Source of the DNA: Candidatus Zipacnadia bacterium
Lineage (GTDB): Bacteria > Armatimonadota > Zipacnadia > Zipacnadales > Zipacnadaceae
Assembly: GCA_029821455.1 (NCBI GenBank)
Contig: JALGTI010000076.1
Coordinates: 1-19,236 of the forward strand
Length of the DNA: 19,236 bases
Direction of reading: 5' to 3'
Of this stretch, positions 7,246-14,994 are shown piece after piece. Each line of letters begins with the position of its first letter. The first letter of the stretch is position 1. The notes below the pieces were generated by a model that saw only the letters and a program-made list of their open reading frames with translations, had not been told where the DNA came from and made no database searches. A program made the position numbers and the translations under genes.

Positions 7246-9192
7246 CTATCCCTGCAGGCGTTGGAGTGTCTGTCGCGCTGTCAGGTTGTTGGGATCCAGA
7301 CTCAGGGCTGCGGTATAGGCAGCAACAGCTTTGTGAAGATTGCCCTCGCGCTCATGCATCTGGCCAAGTTGGGCATAGACCTCGGCCTCGCTGATGTCGT
7401 CTAGCGCCTTGTCTAGGGCCATTCGGAGCGCCTCCTCTGCAGCACGGAATTCCCCGTTCTCTGCATGAGCACGCCCCAACTGTCGCAGCGCCTCAAAGTA
7501 GTTGGGATCGAGGGCCAGGGCCTGGTTGAGAACCTCAATCTCCTGGTCATACATCAAGGTCTCATGATACGTAACAGCGATAAGGAAAAGGACATACGAC
7601 CTCTGCGAGGCGGTATTAGCGATCATTGCTTCCGGAATGCGCTCCAGAGCCTTGCGGTACTCCCGGCGCGCCCGGTACCATGATTGCATTTGGAAGAAGG
7701 CATTGGCCAGGTTTGTGTAAGATTGATGGGCTGTGTCGTCGGCCTCGATGGCCGCGCTGAAGTACTCAGTGGCTTCACCCAATCTGCCCCGGTAGTAGCA
7801 TGCCAGGCCAGCGGTGTTGAGCGCGCTAACATTGTCTCTATCTAATGATAAAGCGGCCTGTGCAAGCTCAAGTGCCTCGTCGTAGTTCTCAAGCGCCAGT
7901 TGCAGACGTGCCATCTCCGTCTGCACGCGTGGGTCCTGCAGTTGCAGGGCTGAGGCCTTGGCTACAAGCGTCTGAGCCTGGTCGTAGGCCTTGATCTGTT
8001 CAGCACTGCCAGGTACCAGACGCTCGGCCCAGTCCAGGTAGGTAGCAGCCAGATGAAGGAGGGCATCGAAGTAGTGGGGGTCGGTCGCCAGCGCCTTAGT
8101 GAATTCGGCGATAGCCTCTTCATACGAGTGAGAGACAATCCCGTAAGCCGGCTCCGAAACGTAGGTGTTAGCTTCGAAGGCATAGATAAGGCCGAGGGCG
8201 TCGAAGGCCGGTGCATAATCTGGCTCGAACGAGAGGGCCTGCAATGCGCTCTTGGTCGCGCTCTTAGCCACGCCGATAGAGGCAAATAATAGGCCCTCAT
8301 TGTTGAAGAGAGCCGCCGCATCATTGAGGTAGGCCCGCGCAATCCGCACGTGGGCATCGGGGTCGGCGGGGTTGCCCAGCTCGGAATGGCGCATGGCATG
8401 GCGATAGGCATTCCGCGCTTCGGTCCACTTGCCGGCGGCTGCGAAGGCGTCCCCGCGCGCCTTGTTCAGCTCAGGCCACAGGCCTAGCACGGTGGCAAAC
8501 TCTTCCGCCTTGGCATACTCCTGGGCCAGGTGTTCAGGGGTCTGACGCTTCGCCCGCTGCTGGATAGCGGTCAAGCGCTTGAGCCGGGTACTGAGCAGAC
8601 TCCACTCGTCGAGGATCTCGCGAGCTTTATCAAAGGAGTCTATTGCCTCATCATACGACCCTTCGGCGGTTCGAGCCAGACCCCTCTGATAGTAGGCTTC
8701 CACGTAGTTGGGCTCAATCTCGAGAGCTTCGTCGAGTACCTCAAGGGCCTCAGCGACCAGGCCGGCGGCGGTGTATAGCCGCGCCAGGGCTACCAGCGCA
8801 TCGGCTCGCGCAGTGCCCTGACTCTTGGTTAGTTCCTCCTGATAGACGCGAATCGCCTGCTCGGTGGCCCCCTGAGCTTCGTAGATCTTGCCCAGATATA
8901 GCCGCGTGCCCGGACGCTTGGGGTCCAGTTCGACAGAGCGGGTGAGCGCTTCCAACGCCTCGGGGAGACGCTCAACCTTGAAATAGGCTTGGCCCAGATA
9001 GTACCAGGCCGCCTCGTTCTGGGGCTGGGCCTCCACTGCCTTCTGCAGGTCGGCGATTGCTCCCTCGTAGTCGGTCTCCTCGACCTTTGCGACACCCGAG
9101 ATAAAATCGGGGTTCTGTGCGTAACCTGGCAACCAACCGACCAGCAAGCTAGCGCCAATGCACAGAGCTACACTCAACGAAGCCCTGGTCAT
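7246..9192 (-). CDS. Exported tetratricopeptide repeat (TPR) protein
   Basis: A 648-residue protein made almost wholly of TPR helical hairpins after a signal peptide (1-25, ending GYA before QNPD). At least a dozen repeats can be recognised by the pattern ...A..Y..LG..Y...G..EEAL..(Y/F)..AL.LDP. Clear ones lie at about 28-61, 62-95, 96-129, 130-163, 164-197, 360-395, 415-450, 450-485, 485-518, 525-562, 563-596 and 605-640. A more irregular middle (200-330) still looks helical. TPR arrays bind other proteins, so an envelope scaffold or assembly role is likely, but no specific partner is shown. It precedes the secreted beta-propeller gene by 145 bases, suggesting a joint function outside the cytoplasm. 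The ATG has GGGG nine bases upstream. Confidence 0.9.
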   Translation of the reverse strand: MTRASLSVALCIGASLLVGWLPGYAQNPDFISGVAKVEETDYEGAIADLQKAVEAQPQNEAAWYYLGQAYFKVERLPEALEALTRSVELDPKRPGTRLYLGKIYEAQGATEQAIRVYQEELTKSQGTARADALVALARLYTAAGLVAEALEVLDEALEIEPNYVEAYYQRGLARTAEGSYDEAIDSFDKAREILDEWSLLSTRLKRLTAIQQRAKRQTPEHLAQEYAKAEEFATVLGLWPELNKARGDAFAAAGKWTEARNAYRHAMRHSELGNPADPDAHVRIARAYLNDAAALFNNEGLLFASIGVAKSATKSALQALSFEPDYAPAFDALGLIYAFEANTYVSEPAYGIVSHSYEEAIAEFTKALATDPHYFDALLHLAATYLDWAERLVPGSAEQIKAYDQAQTLVAKASALQLQDPRVQTEMARLQLALENYDEALELAQAALSLDRDNVSALNTAGLACYYRGRLGEATEYFSAAIEADDTAHQSYTNLANAFFQMQSWYRARREYRKALERIPEAMIANTASQRSYVLFLIAVTYHETLMYDQEIEVLNQALALDPNYFEALRQLGRAHAENGEFRAAEEALRMALDKALDDISEAEVYAQLGQMHEREGNLHKAVAAYTAALSLDPNNLTARQTLQRLQG

Positions 9193-9241
9193 ACCATTGC
9201 GCCCCTTTCTGTAGGAATACAGCCTCCCACAGCGTGCCCAG

Positions 9242-9271
9242 ATTATATTGCAAAAGCGCTGGCGTTGTCAA
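9242..9271 (-). promoter_or_regulatory. Consensus sigma-70 promoter for the TPR gene
   Basis: On the minus strand TTGACA (9266-9271) and TATAAT (9242-9247) are both perfect consensus hexamers, separated by 18 bases. The predicted transcript starts near 9235, about 43 bases before the TPR start codon. It probably also feeds the downstream beta-propeller gene. Confidence 0.85.
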
Positions 9272-9432
9272 CGAACACCCCGAGAAGGCACTCCTAGATC
9301 AGACGCCGGATAGCGCTCAGCTTTTCGTTCGACTTGGGCTATGCAATGAAGGCAATCGAGGGGCGTGAAGCGAAATGTAGGGCAATAGCCTTTGCCATCA
9401 TCCCGGATGCTAAGTTCCTGGAGACTAACGGT

Positions 9433-11079
9433 ATGCGGTCTTGCACTAGCTTCCTACTCCTCACCCTCTTTGCCTTGCCGGCTGTTGCACAGGTGACTAT
9501 CAGCATTGACTTCGACGATGACCTGGCCATGCGCGACTGGGCCGCCTCGCCCATTGACAAGGGCACCCAGAGCATTGGCGTCAGCACCGAGCGATCCACG
9601 ACGGGCCGCCACTCCCTGCGCATCTCCGGCCGTCTGCCCGGCAGTATTGGCGCCAAGTTCACACCGTGGCGCAACTGGGAGGGCTGCCAGCGCCTCGAGT
9701 TTGACATCTGGATTCCCAAGCAGGTCCCGGCTGACGTTGACCTGCAGGTTTACATCAAAGACCGCTATTACTGGTGGTATGAGACCCATCCGTACCGCGA
9801 CATCCGTACTGGCAAGCAAACTGGCCTCCGCAAACCAGGCTCGTGGTCGCATATCTCCTTAGACATATCTGAGGATTCTGCCATCTGGCGGCCAGGCGGG
9901 CACGAGAAGAGCTGGGACTATGTGCTGTACAAGCCCCGCGAGTTCGGCTTCCGCTTCTTCTCCTCCAAACCCTGGCAGGGCGACATCTACATTGACAACC
10001 TCCGCCTAAGTGGTGACGAGATGCCTTTGGGTGCATTCGACCGGGGCGACGAACCACAGCCCACGTATGAGCTTAAACTCGAGGCCAACGCCGAACAGGT
10101 CCCCTGCTACGAGAAGTTCGAGCTGACCTTCGTGACCGACCGCCGCTATACCAACCCCTATGATCCGGAGGTTGTTGATGTCCAGGGCCACTTCCTCGCG
10201 CCTGACGGCCAACAGATTGCCGTGCCCGGCTTTTTCTACCAGGGCTATCGCCGCCAGCAGACCGCAGAGGGCTTCGAGCGGCTTATCCCTGTCGGTGGGC
10301 CCCAGTGGAAGGTCCGCTTTGCCCCCAAACAGGTTGGTCGCTACCGCTATTATGTCACCTTGCGCGATGCCCTGGGAGAGCTGCGCAGCCGCGAGGCCGC
10401 CTTTGAGGCGACTGCTTCCCTGGATACTCGCGGCTACCTGCGTGTCAGCCGCACCGATCCTCGCTACTTTGAGTTCGAGAATGGGGAGTTCTTTTTCCCA
10501 ATGGGCATCAATATGCGGGACGGCGGAGACCAGGCCGAGGCCCAGAAGGGCACCTACGACTTCGATTATTTCTTCCAACGCTTTGAGGAAGAGGGGATCA
10601 CCTTCGTCCGCACCTGGATGGCGGCCTGGTGGGGTGGGATCGAATGGAGCGACCGCTATCATTCCCGCTTCGACGGCCTGGGGCGCTACTGCGACTACAA
10701 CGCCTGGCGCCTGGACTATTGCGTGGAGTTGGCCGCCAAACACAACCTGTTCCTGGAGTTGACTCTCAACAGCCACGGGCAACTGCGCCGTGACAAGTTC
10801 GATCAGGAGTGGCAGTACAATCCTCTCTCGGTCCAAAATGGTGGTTTCCTGCCCAGCCCGGCGATGTTCTTTACCTCAGAGAAGGCCAAGGAATACTGCC
10901 GCAAGCGCTATCGTTATATTGTCGCCAGGTGGGGCTACAGTCAGCACATAATGGCCTGGGACTTGTGGAATGAGATTGACCTCGCGGAGGCCTATGACCC
11001 GGCCCAGGTCGCAGCCTGGCACCAGGAGATGGCCCGCTATCTGAGGCAGGGGATGAGATGTGGCAGTTGCCGGAGATAG
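9433..11079 (+). CDS. Secreted glycoside hydrolase-like protein, 5' part of a frame-broken gene
   Basis: The 548-residue fragment begins at an ATG giving a clear signal peptide (MRSCTSFLLLTLFALPAVA), with GGAG nine bases upstream. An in-frame TTG at 9334 would add 33 residues of non-signal sequence and is not preferred. Residues about 25-195 resemble a carbohydrate-binding beta-sandwich (FDIWIPKQVPADVDLQVY ... GDIYIDNLRLSG). Residues about 210-327 look like a DUF5060-type Ig-like domain. From about 345 a glycoside-hydrolase TIM barrel begins (GINMRDGGD, FVRTWMAAWWGG). E514 in WDLWNEIDL is the likely acid/base glutamate. After RYLRQ the frame runs into twelve unrelated residues and stops at 11079, while the matching barrel continues in another frame from about 11049. 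Substrate is unknown; a plant or microbial polysaccharide is a reasonable inference. Confidence 0.8.
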   Translation: MRSCTSFLLLTLFALPAVAQVTISIDFDDDLAMRDWAASPIDKGTQSIGVSTERSTTGRHSLRISGRLPGSIGAKFTPWRNWEGCQRLEFDIWIPKQVPADVDLQVYIKDRYYWWYETHPYRDIRTGKQTGLRKPGSWSHISLDISEDSAIWRPGGHEKSWDYVLYKPREFGFRFFSSKPWQGDIYIDNLRLSGDEMPLGAFDRGDEPQPTYELKLEANAEQVPCYEKFELTFVTDRRYTNPYDPEVVDVQGHFLAPDGQQIAVPGFFYQGYRRQQTAEGFERLIPVGGPQWKVRFAPKQVGRYRYYVTLRDALGELRSREAAFEATASLDTRGYLRVSRTDPRYFEFENGEFFFPMGINMRDGGDQAEAQKGTYDFDYFFQRFEEEGITFVRTWMAAWWGGIEWSDRYHSRFDGLGRYCDYNAWRLDYCVELAAKHNLFLELTLNSHGQLRRDKFDQEWQYNPLSVQNGGFLPSPAMFFTSEKAKEYCRKRYRYIVARWGYSQHIMAWDLWNEIDLAEAYDPAQVAAWHQEMARYLRQGMRCGSCRR

Positions 11080-11711
11080 AGTTCATCCAGTCAGATTCTT
11101 ACTGGAAGCGCCGCGACATCGGGATGAACGAGTCGTTTGACAGGCGCGCAGCGCGCTATGAGAAGCCATTTGTTTTCATTGAATATGGCCCGCAGACTGC
11201 CTCACTACCTCAGCCTGACAGCGTCTGGCTGCAGGAGTTCCGGGTGGGGCTGTGGGTGGCAAATCTGATGCCCATCGCGGCCCCGGGTATCTTTTGGTAT
11301 AACAACGATTGGCAGCGCCTGAGGCTGTACGAGTATCAGAGAGCTCTACTGGCATACAATGCCGGTGAGGACCGCCGGGGTAAGGGGCTGCGCAAGCTCC
11401 ACGCGGTTGTTCAGCCGCCCGGCCGGTTGGATGTGCAGGCGATGGGCAACCGCGACAGCGCCTCCTACCTGTATATCTACAACTTCAACAATATGGCCTA
11501 TCGCAGGCCCGACCAGATAGCCCAGCCTATCACCGGCTGCATGGTTACCGTCCCTGGCCTTGAGGACGGCACATACAACGTGGAGTTCTGGGACACAATC
11601 AGTGGGAAGATGACGCCTGGACCGGCGGTTGAGACGCGCGCAGGGCGCTGCGTAATAGCCTTGCCAGCAGTCGCCCAGGATATCGCTCTGAAGCTCAAAC
11701 GGGCCGGGTGA
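11058..11711 (+). CDS. Glycoside hydrolase-like protein, 3' part of the frame-broken gene
   Basis: This frame carries the rest of the barrel and a C-terminal beta domain of the upstream fragment, 217 residues from the first ATG. It opens with MWQLPEIEFIQSDSYW. FIEYGPQ (about residues 40-46) holds the probable nucleophile glutamate, and WYNNDWQ follows. The last hundred residues (VQAMGNRDSASYLYIYNF..., VPGLEDGTYNVEFWDT) look like a beta-sandwich such as ends many of these enzymes. It has no signal peptide and no ribosome binding site of its own, and it overlaps the upstream fragment by 22 bases. It is therefore a broken piece rather than an independent gene, unless frameshifting or a sequence error joins the two. 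Confidence 0.8.
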   Translation: MWQLPEIEFIQSDSYWKRRDIGMNESFDRRAARYEKPFVFIEYGPQTASLPQPDSVWLQEFRVGLWVANLMPIAAPGIFWYNNDWQRLRLYEYQRALLAYNAGEDRRGKGLRKLHAVVQPPGRLDVQAMGNRDSASYLYIYNFNNMAYRRPDQIAQPITGCMVTVPGLEDGTYNVEFWDTISGKMTPGPAVETRAGRCVIALPAVAQDIALKLKRAG

Positions 11712-11712
11712 G

Positions 11713-11745
11713 GCTGGCCGCCAGCTCGTTCGCGGCTGTGCCGCG
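11713..11745. terminator. Hairpins between convergent gene ends
   Basis: The 35-base gap between the hydrolase stop and the smpB stop contains two perfect small hairpins: GCTGG/CCAGC with a 3-base loop (11713-11725) and CGCGGC/GCCGCG with loop TGT (11731-11745). Being palindromic they fold on both strands, as expected for a shared end of convergent genes. Neither is followed by a T-run. Confidence 0.35.
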
Positions 11746-11746
11746 C

Positions 11747-12208
11747 TTAGCCGCGATCTCGTTCGCTAAGGGCTTGCTGCTTACGCCGCTCATATTCTCG
11801 CTCGGCAATTGCCTCTCGCTTATCGTACTTGGTCTTACCTCGACACAGGCCCAGCTCAATCTTGGCATATCCCGAGGGCGAGAAGTACATCCGCAGCGGT
11901 ATCAGCGTATAGCCCTTCTCTCGCACTCGCCGCTCCAGCCGGTGGATCTCAGTCTTCCTCAGCAGCAGTTTGCGCGAGCGTGTGGGGTCGGGGTTCTGCA
12001 GCGTCGCCGGCTGATACGGAGAGATGCGCATACTGTGCAGCCACACCTCGCCATTCTCCACCGTGGCATACGCCTCGCCGAGGCTGACATGCCGCGCCCG
12101 CACCGACTTCACCTCCGGCCCTTCCAGGACGATGCCGGCCGCGAGCTTATCGTCTATGAAGTAGTCATAACGGGCGCGGCGGTTGGTTGCGACAGTGACG
12201 CCTGGCAT
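11747..12208 (-). CDS. smpB: SsrA-binding protein SmpB
   Basis: Partner of tmRNA in trans-translation, where it brings tmRNA to stalled ribosomes. The 153-residue product has the whole family signature: VATNRRARYDYFI at the start, GIVLEGPEVKSVRARHVSLGEAYA, the inner HSMRISPY segment, the KLLLRKTEI helix and LIPLRMYFSPSGYAKIELGLCRGKTKYDKRE. A basic, probably unfolded tail follows that would enter the ribosomal decoding centre. An in-frame GTG at 12241 would add 11 residues, but it lies in the -35 box of the predicted promoter. The ATG at 12208 gives the usual length and N-terminus. No tmRNA gene is visible nearby. Confidence 0.97.
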   Translation of the reverse strand: MPGVTVATNRRARYDYFIDDKLAAGIVLEGPEVKSVRARHVSLGEAYATVENGEVWLHSMRISPYQPATLQNPDPTRSRKLLLRKTEIHRLERRVREKGYTLIPLRMYFSPSGYAKIELGLCRGKTKYDKREAIAEREYERRKQQALSERDRG

Positions 12209-12217
12209 AGTATCCAG

Positions 12218-12246
12218 ATGATAGTCAACCCGCTCTGCCACGTCAA
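12218..12246 (-). promoter_or_regulatory. Sigma-70-type promoter for smpB
   Basis: On the minus strand TTGACG (12241-12246) and TATCAT (12218-12223), each five of six to consensus, are spaced by exactly 17 bases. Transcription would begin near 12211, only a few bases before the preferred smpB ATG. Confidence 0.65.
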
Positions 12247-12282
12247 GCCGCCTGTGCCACGCACCAATGTTCCCCCTCCCTT

Positions 12283-12306
12283 CCCTTCGGCAGGCTCAGG
12301 GCGAGC
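12283..12306 (-). repeat. Hairpin repeat, copy 4 of a dispersed family
   Basis: On the minus strand this reads GCTCG, then arm CCCT, core GAGCCTGCCGA and arm AGGG. Core and layout match the three copies at the right edge of the window (19144-19217), but the arm bases differ while remaining complementary. It lies between the aldo/keto reductase stop and smpB. Confidence 0.7.
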
Positions 12307-12337
12307 AGCGAGGGGGCCGGGGGGTGAGGCAAACCGA

Positions 12338-13453
12338 TCAGCTCGCGCCCTCCACAGCAAAGGTCGCCTCTGCCTCTCGGAGCGCGGCCGGAATATCGGC
12401 GCCGCGCGGGCACCTGTCAAGACACTCCCCACACTCATCACACATCTCGGAACTGAACTGCAGCCACTCCCACAGGTCATCGGCCAGATACTTGACATTA
12501 TCCGGGTAGCCACGCTTCATCTCGGCGGCCCGCAGCACCATCGGTATGTCAATCCCCTGCGGGCAGGGCAGGCAGCTCCCGCAGTGCAGGCAGGTCTCCC
12601 CGTACTGGAACTTCAAGCCCAGGCTCCCGATAACTGACCGCAACTCCTTGAGCTCTTCGTCACGCAGTGGCACCCAGTTATTGCCGATACCCAGATTTGC
12701 CTCAACCTGTTCCACGGCGATCATCCCTGGTATCGCGCAGGCTACCGCCGGGTTGCCCAGCACATAGCGCAACGAGCCGGCTACCACCGCATCCGGCCCA
12801 CCGAAGCCCGGCTTGCGCTTCTCCTCTGGCATCACCAGTCCGCCCCCTGCCAGCGGCTTCATACAGAAGACACCCACATCGTGCTCCGCTGCCAGCGGCA
12901 GGACCTCCGGCTCAAGCAGCTCCCCATCAACTACATTGTAGGCCACCAGGATGGCCTCAAACGCGCCGCTGCTGATGAGCTCTTTCATCACGTGCACATC
13001 CCGGTGCATGCTGGCCCCGATGTGCTTGACTACCCCCTGCGCCTTGGCCTCGGCGAGTGCCTTATACTCACCATCCGGCTCCATTATGCGTTGCCACCGC
13101 TCACCGCTGCTCACCGAGTGGGCAAGCCACAGGTCAAGATAGTCGGTTTGCAGCGCCTCCAGGCTCGTCTCCAGGTCCTTCATCGCCTCATCGTAGGTCA
13201 TCGCCGTGGATTTGGTGGAGAGATAGAACTCATCGCGGCGGTCCATAATCGTCCGCCCGATCATCGCCTCGCACTCCCCATAGGCGCGGGCGGTGTCCAT
13301 AAAGTTACAGCCCAGATCTAAAGCGCGGTTGAGGCAGGCTGCGACCGTCTCATCCGACAACCGCTTCTCGGGGCCAGGATCGAAGCTGATGGTGCCGAAA
13401 CTGACGATTGAAACTTCCAGTTCTGTCTTGCCGAGGCGACGATACTCCATCAT
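12338..13453 (-). CDS. Aldo/keto reductase with C-terminal 2x[4Fe-4S] domain
   Basis: A 371-residue NAD(P)H-type oxidoreductase. The aldo/keto reductase barrel spans about 3-275, with the catalytic tetrad visible as D53 and Y58 (DTARAYG), K81 (STKS) and H112 (LAHS). The C-terminal extension carries two cysteine sets: C288, C291, C294, C297-P (CLHCGSCLPCP) and C338, C341, C344, C348-P (CDECGECLDRCP). Both fit [4Fe-4S] binding as in ferredoxin-like tails of this subfamily. Electrons could thus pass between nicotinamide and an Fe-S partner; the substrate is not known. Start options are GTG 13459, ATG 13453 and ATG 13450. GGAG sits five bases before the ATG at 13453, which is chosen. Confidence 0.92.
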   Translation of the reverse strand: MMEYRRLGKTELEVSIVSFGTISFDPGPEKRLSDETVAACLNRALDLGCNFMDTARAYGECEAMIGRTIMDRRDEFYLSTKSTAMTYDEAMKDLETSLEALQTDYLDLWLAHSVSSGERWQRIMEPDGEYKALAEAKAQGVVKHIGASMHRDVHVMKELISSGAFEAILVAYNVVDGELLEPEVLPLAAEHDVGVFCMKPLAGGGLVMPEEKRKPGFGGPDAVVAGSLRYVLGNPAVACAIPGMIAVEQVEANLGIGNNWVPLRDEELKELRSVIGSLGLKFQYGETCLHCGSCLPCPQGIDIPMVLRAAEMKRGYPDNVKYLADDLWEWLQFSSEMCDECGECLDRCPRGADIPAALREAEATFAVEGAS

Positions 13454-13881
13454 TGACACTCCAGTATTCGTGGCGCGGATTGCGCGCAGTCTTGAAGAGG
13501 GTGCTGGGGGATAATACGCCGGCCAGTGATGGGTCTCCTTTTTTTGTGGGTAGCACGAGCTCCCAGCCTGCCAATCGACCGGTTTCCTCCTCCCTTAAGG
13601 GAGGGGCACAGGGGGTAGGAGGGCCGTTCCCGTACGACAGGCCTTCGCCCGCCGTGCCTACTCTGCCGTAGTAGCAACGGCTACGAAGGCCGGAAGCGGG
13701 CTAGGGACTCCGCTGAAGCTATGTCCCTCTCGCGACAGCGGATGGCCCGCGAAGGCAGACATCCTTGCCTGTCGCTACTACTGTACCATCATCCCGCCAA
13801 CTTGCCTCGCACCATAGCGTACACGCCCGTGTCGAGCAAGGGGATTATTACCTGCGCAGCAAGCGCAGCAGGACACGTCAG
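13454..13881. other. 428-base gene-free stretch rich in inverted repeats
   Basis: No credible gene is present; short open frames here have no family features or good start sites. It contains a run of seven T (about 13532-13538) and a perfect palindrome CCTCCCTTAAGGGAGG (13589-13604). It also holds a large nested inverted repeat (13633-13781) and a hairpin CTGCGC/GCGCAG (13852-13868) shortly after the stop of the URO-D-like gene, which could help end that transcript. Confidence 0.6.
13635..13774. repeat. Nested imperfect inverted repeats (large potential hairpin)
   Basis: Four arm pairs nest in order: CGACAGGC (13635-13642) with GCCTGTCG (13767-13774); GCCTTCGC (13641-13648) with GCGAAGGC (13749-13756); GCGGGC (13696-13701) with GCCCGC (13745-13750); TCCGCTG (13709-13715) with CAGCGGA (13736-13742). 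A further pair, GTAGTAGC (13668-13675) and GCTACTAC (13774-13781), crosses the nesting. The layout suggests the remnant of a small palindromic mobile element or a structured transcript. Confidence 0.55.
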
Positions 13882-14916
13882 CTAGCGGCGACCGTGTTTA
13901 TCACTCAGCTCCAGGTACAACTCCACATTCTGCAGTGGGATGTTATAGGGGATATGGTTGCCGACGGCGATGAAGTAGCCGGGGCACGCCTTCCCGATGT
14001 TGATGCAGCGCAGGACCTCCCGCTCGATTTCCTCCGCCGTACCAAACATCAGTATGCGACAGTCAACGTTACCGATCATCGCGTGGCTCTGGCCGTACTT
14101 GCCAGCAATGTACTCCAGGCTGGTCAGTGGCTCGAAGATAAATCCATGGACACCCAGCTCCACCAGGTCGTCAACGAATTCGGTGAAGTCCCCGTCCGAG
14201 CAGAATACTATGATCTTGCCCGCGTCAAGCAGAGGCTTGAACAGGCGCTTATAGCGGGGGAAGACATACTGGCGGTACCAATCTGGATGAAACACTGCGC
14301 CCTGGGTCCACACAATGTCATCGTGCACGATGAAAGCTTTCATATCTGTGCGGGCCTGAGCCTCAAACGCAACCATTGACAGAGCCGTAAAGCCATCCAA
14401 CACCCGCTCGAAGCGCTCCATGTCCAGCGCTGCTGCGGTTAGGAATAGGTCCCAGCCAAAGGTGAGAATGGACCAGGTGAAGACCGTGTTGTAGTAACCG
14501 CCGGGGAAGACGCAGTGGCCGTAGCGCTCCTGAGCCTCGACCCACTGGTGTTGAAACTCCTTCGCCATTTCATCCACCGTAGGTACGGGCATTGCCTCCA
14601 CCGGATCAAAGCTGAGCACGTCCTCGACATCAGTGAAGATGCTGGTGCGGTTATCCACGACCTCGTAGCTCTCGCCCCATTGGGCGGTGCCCATGTGTGT
14701 GAGGCGGTCCGTGTTGGGCAGGCTGAAGGTGTTCCAGACGAAGTCGAAGTCCAGAGCCTTTGAGATGGCCCACCAGGCATCCTGGCCGGGCTTGGGGTTG
14801 TCAATGTCAATACCGGTGTGTTTCTCGATCAAGCCGCGATGGGAGATATACTCGGTGCGAGGGATCTTGTCCGTCGGTTGTAGGTTCAGAGCTGCCCAGC
14901 CACGCTCGTAGCTCAT
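13882..14916 (-). CDS. URO-D superfamily protein (not HemE)
   Basis: A 344-residue protein of the uroporphyrinogen decarboxylase / corrinoid methyltransferase superfamily. The C-terminal barrel half is clear: KAFIVHDDIVWTQG (about 193-206), IIVFCSDGDFTEFVDDLVELGVHGFIFEP (about 235-263) and IGNVDCRIL (about 281-289), followed by the GYFIAVGNHIPYNIP strand. The N-terminal arginine motif of true HemE (RQAGRY) is absent, so heme synthesis is not supported. H198, C239 and C286 could be metal ligands as in zinc-dependent methyltransferases of this superfamily, but that is inference. Many uncharacterised paralogues of this type occur in environmental bacteria. An upstream frame extends to 15033, but AAGGAG six bases before the ATG at 14916 fixes the start. 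Confidence 0.85.
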   Translation of the reverse strand: MSYERGWAALNLQPTDKIPRTEYISHRGLIEKHTGIDIDNPKPGQDAWWAISKALDFDFVWNTFSLPNTDRLTHMGTAQWGESYEVVDNRTSIFTDVEDVLSFDPVEAMPVPTVDEMAKEFQHQWVEAQERYGHCVFPGGYYNTVFTWSILTFGWDLFLTAAALDMERFERVLDGFTALSMVAFEAQARTDMKAFIVHDDIVWTQGAVFHPDWYRQYVFPRYKRLFKPLLDAGKIIVFCSDGDFTEFVDDLVELGVHGFIFEPLTSLEYIAGKYGQSHAMIGNVDCRILMFGTAEEIEREVLRCINIGKACPGYFIAVGNHIPYNIPLQNVELYLELSDKHGRR

Positions 14917-14994
14917 AGCGCACTCCTTGTTCCTACAGTTCCGGTTGGCTTGTTGACTCGGCTTACTATCATCGCGCCTCACCACACAAAGAAC

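Noticed and set aside
9334..9432. N-terminal extension of the hydrolase from a TTG codon
   Set aside because: The 33 extra residues would bury the evident signal peptide, and the ATG at 9433 has its own ribosome binding site.
10006..10836. Minus-strand open frame (276 codons) opposite the glycoside hydrolase
   Set aside because: The plus-strand translation is a recognisable secreted hydrolase; the opposite frame resembles no family and has no promoter or ribosome site.
11700..12340. A tmRNA (ssrA) gene beside smpB
   Set aside because: No tRNA-Ala-like ends or tag-coding frame are visible in the spacers on either side of smpB.
11708..12637. Plus-strand open frame (309 codons) spanning smpB and the reductase end
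   Set aside because: It runs antisense to two conserved genes and across their spacer, which a real gene would not do.
13454..13881. CRISPR array or tRNA in the gene-free stretch
   Set aside because: Repeats here are inverted and unequal rather than regularly spaced direct repeats, and no tRNA cloverleaf or T-loop motif is seen.
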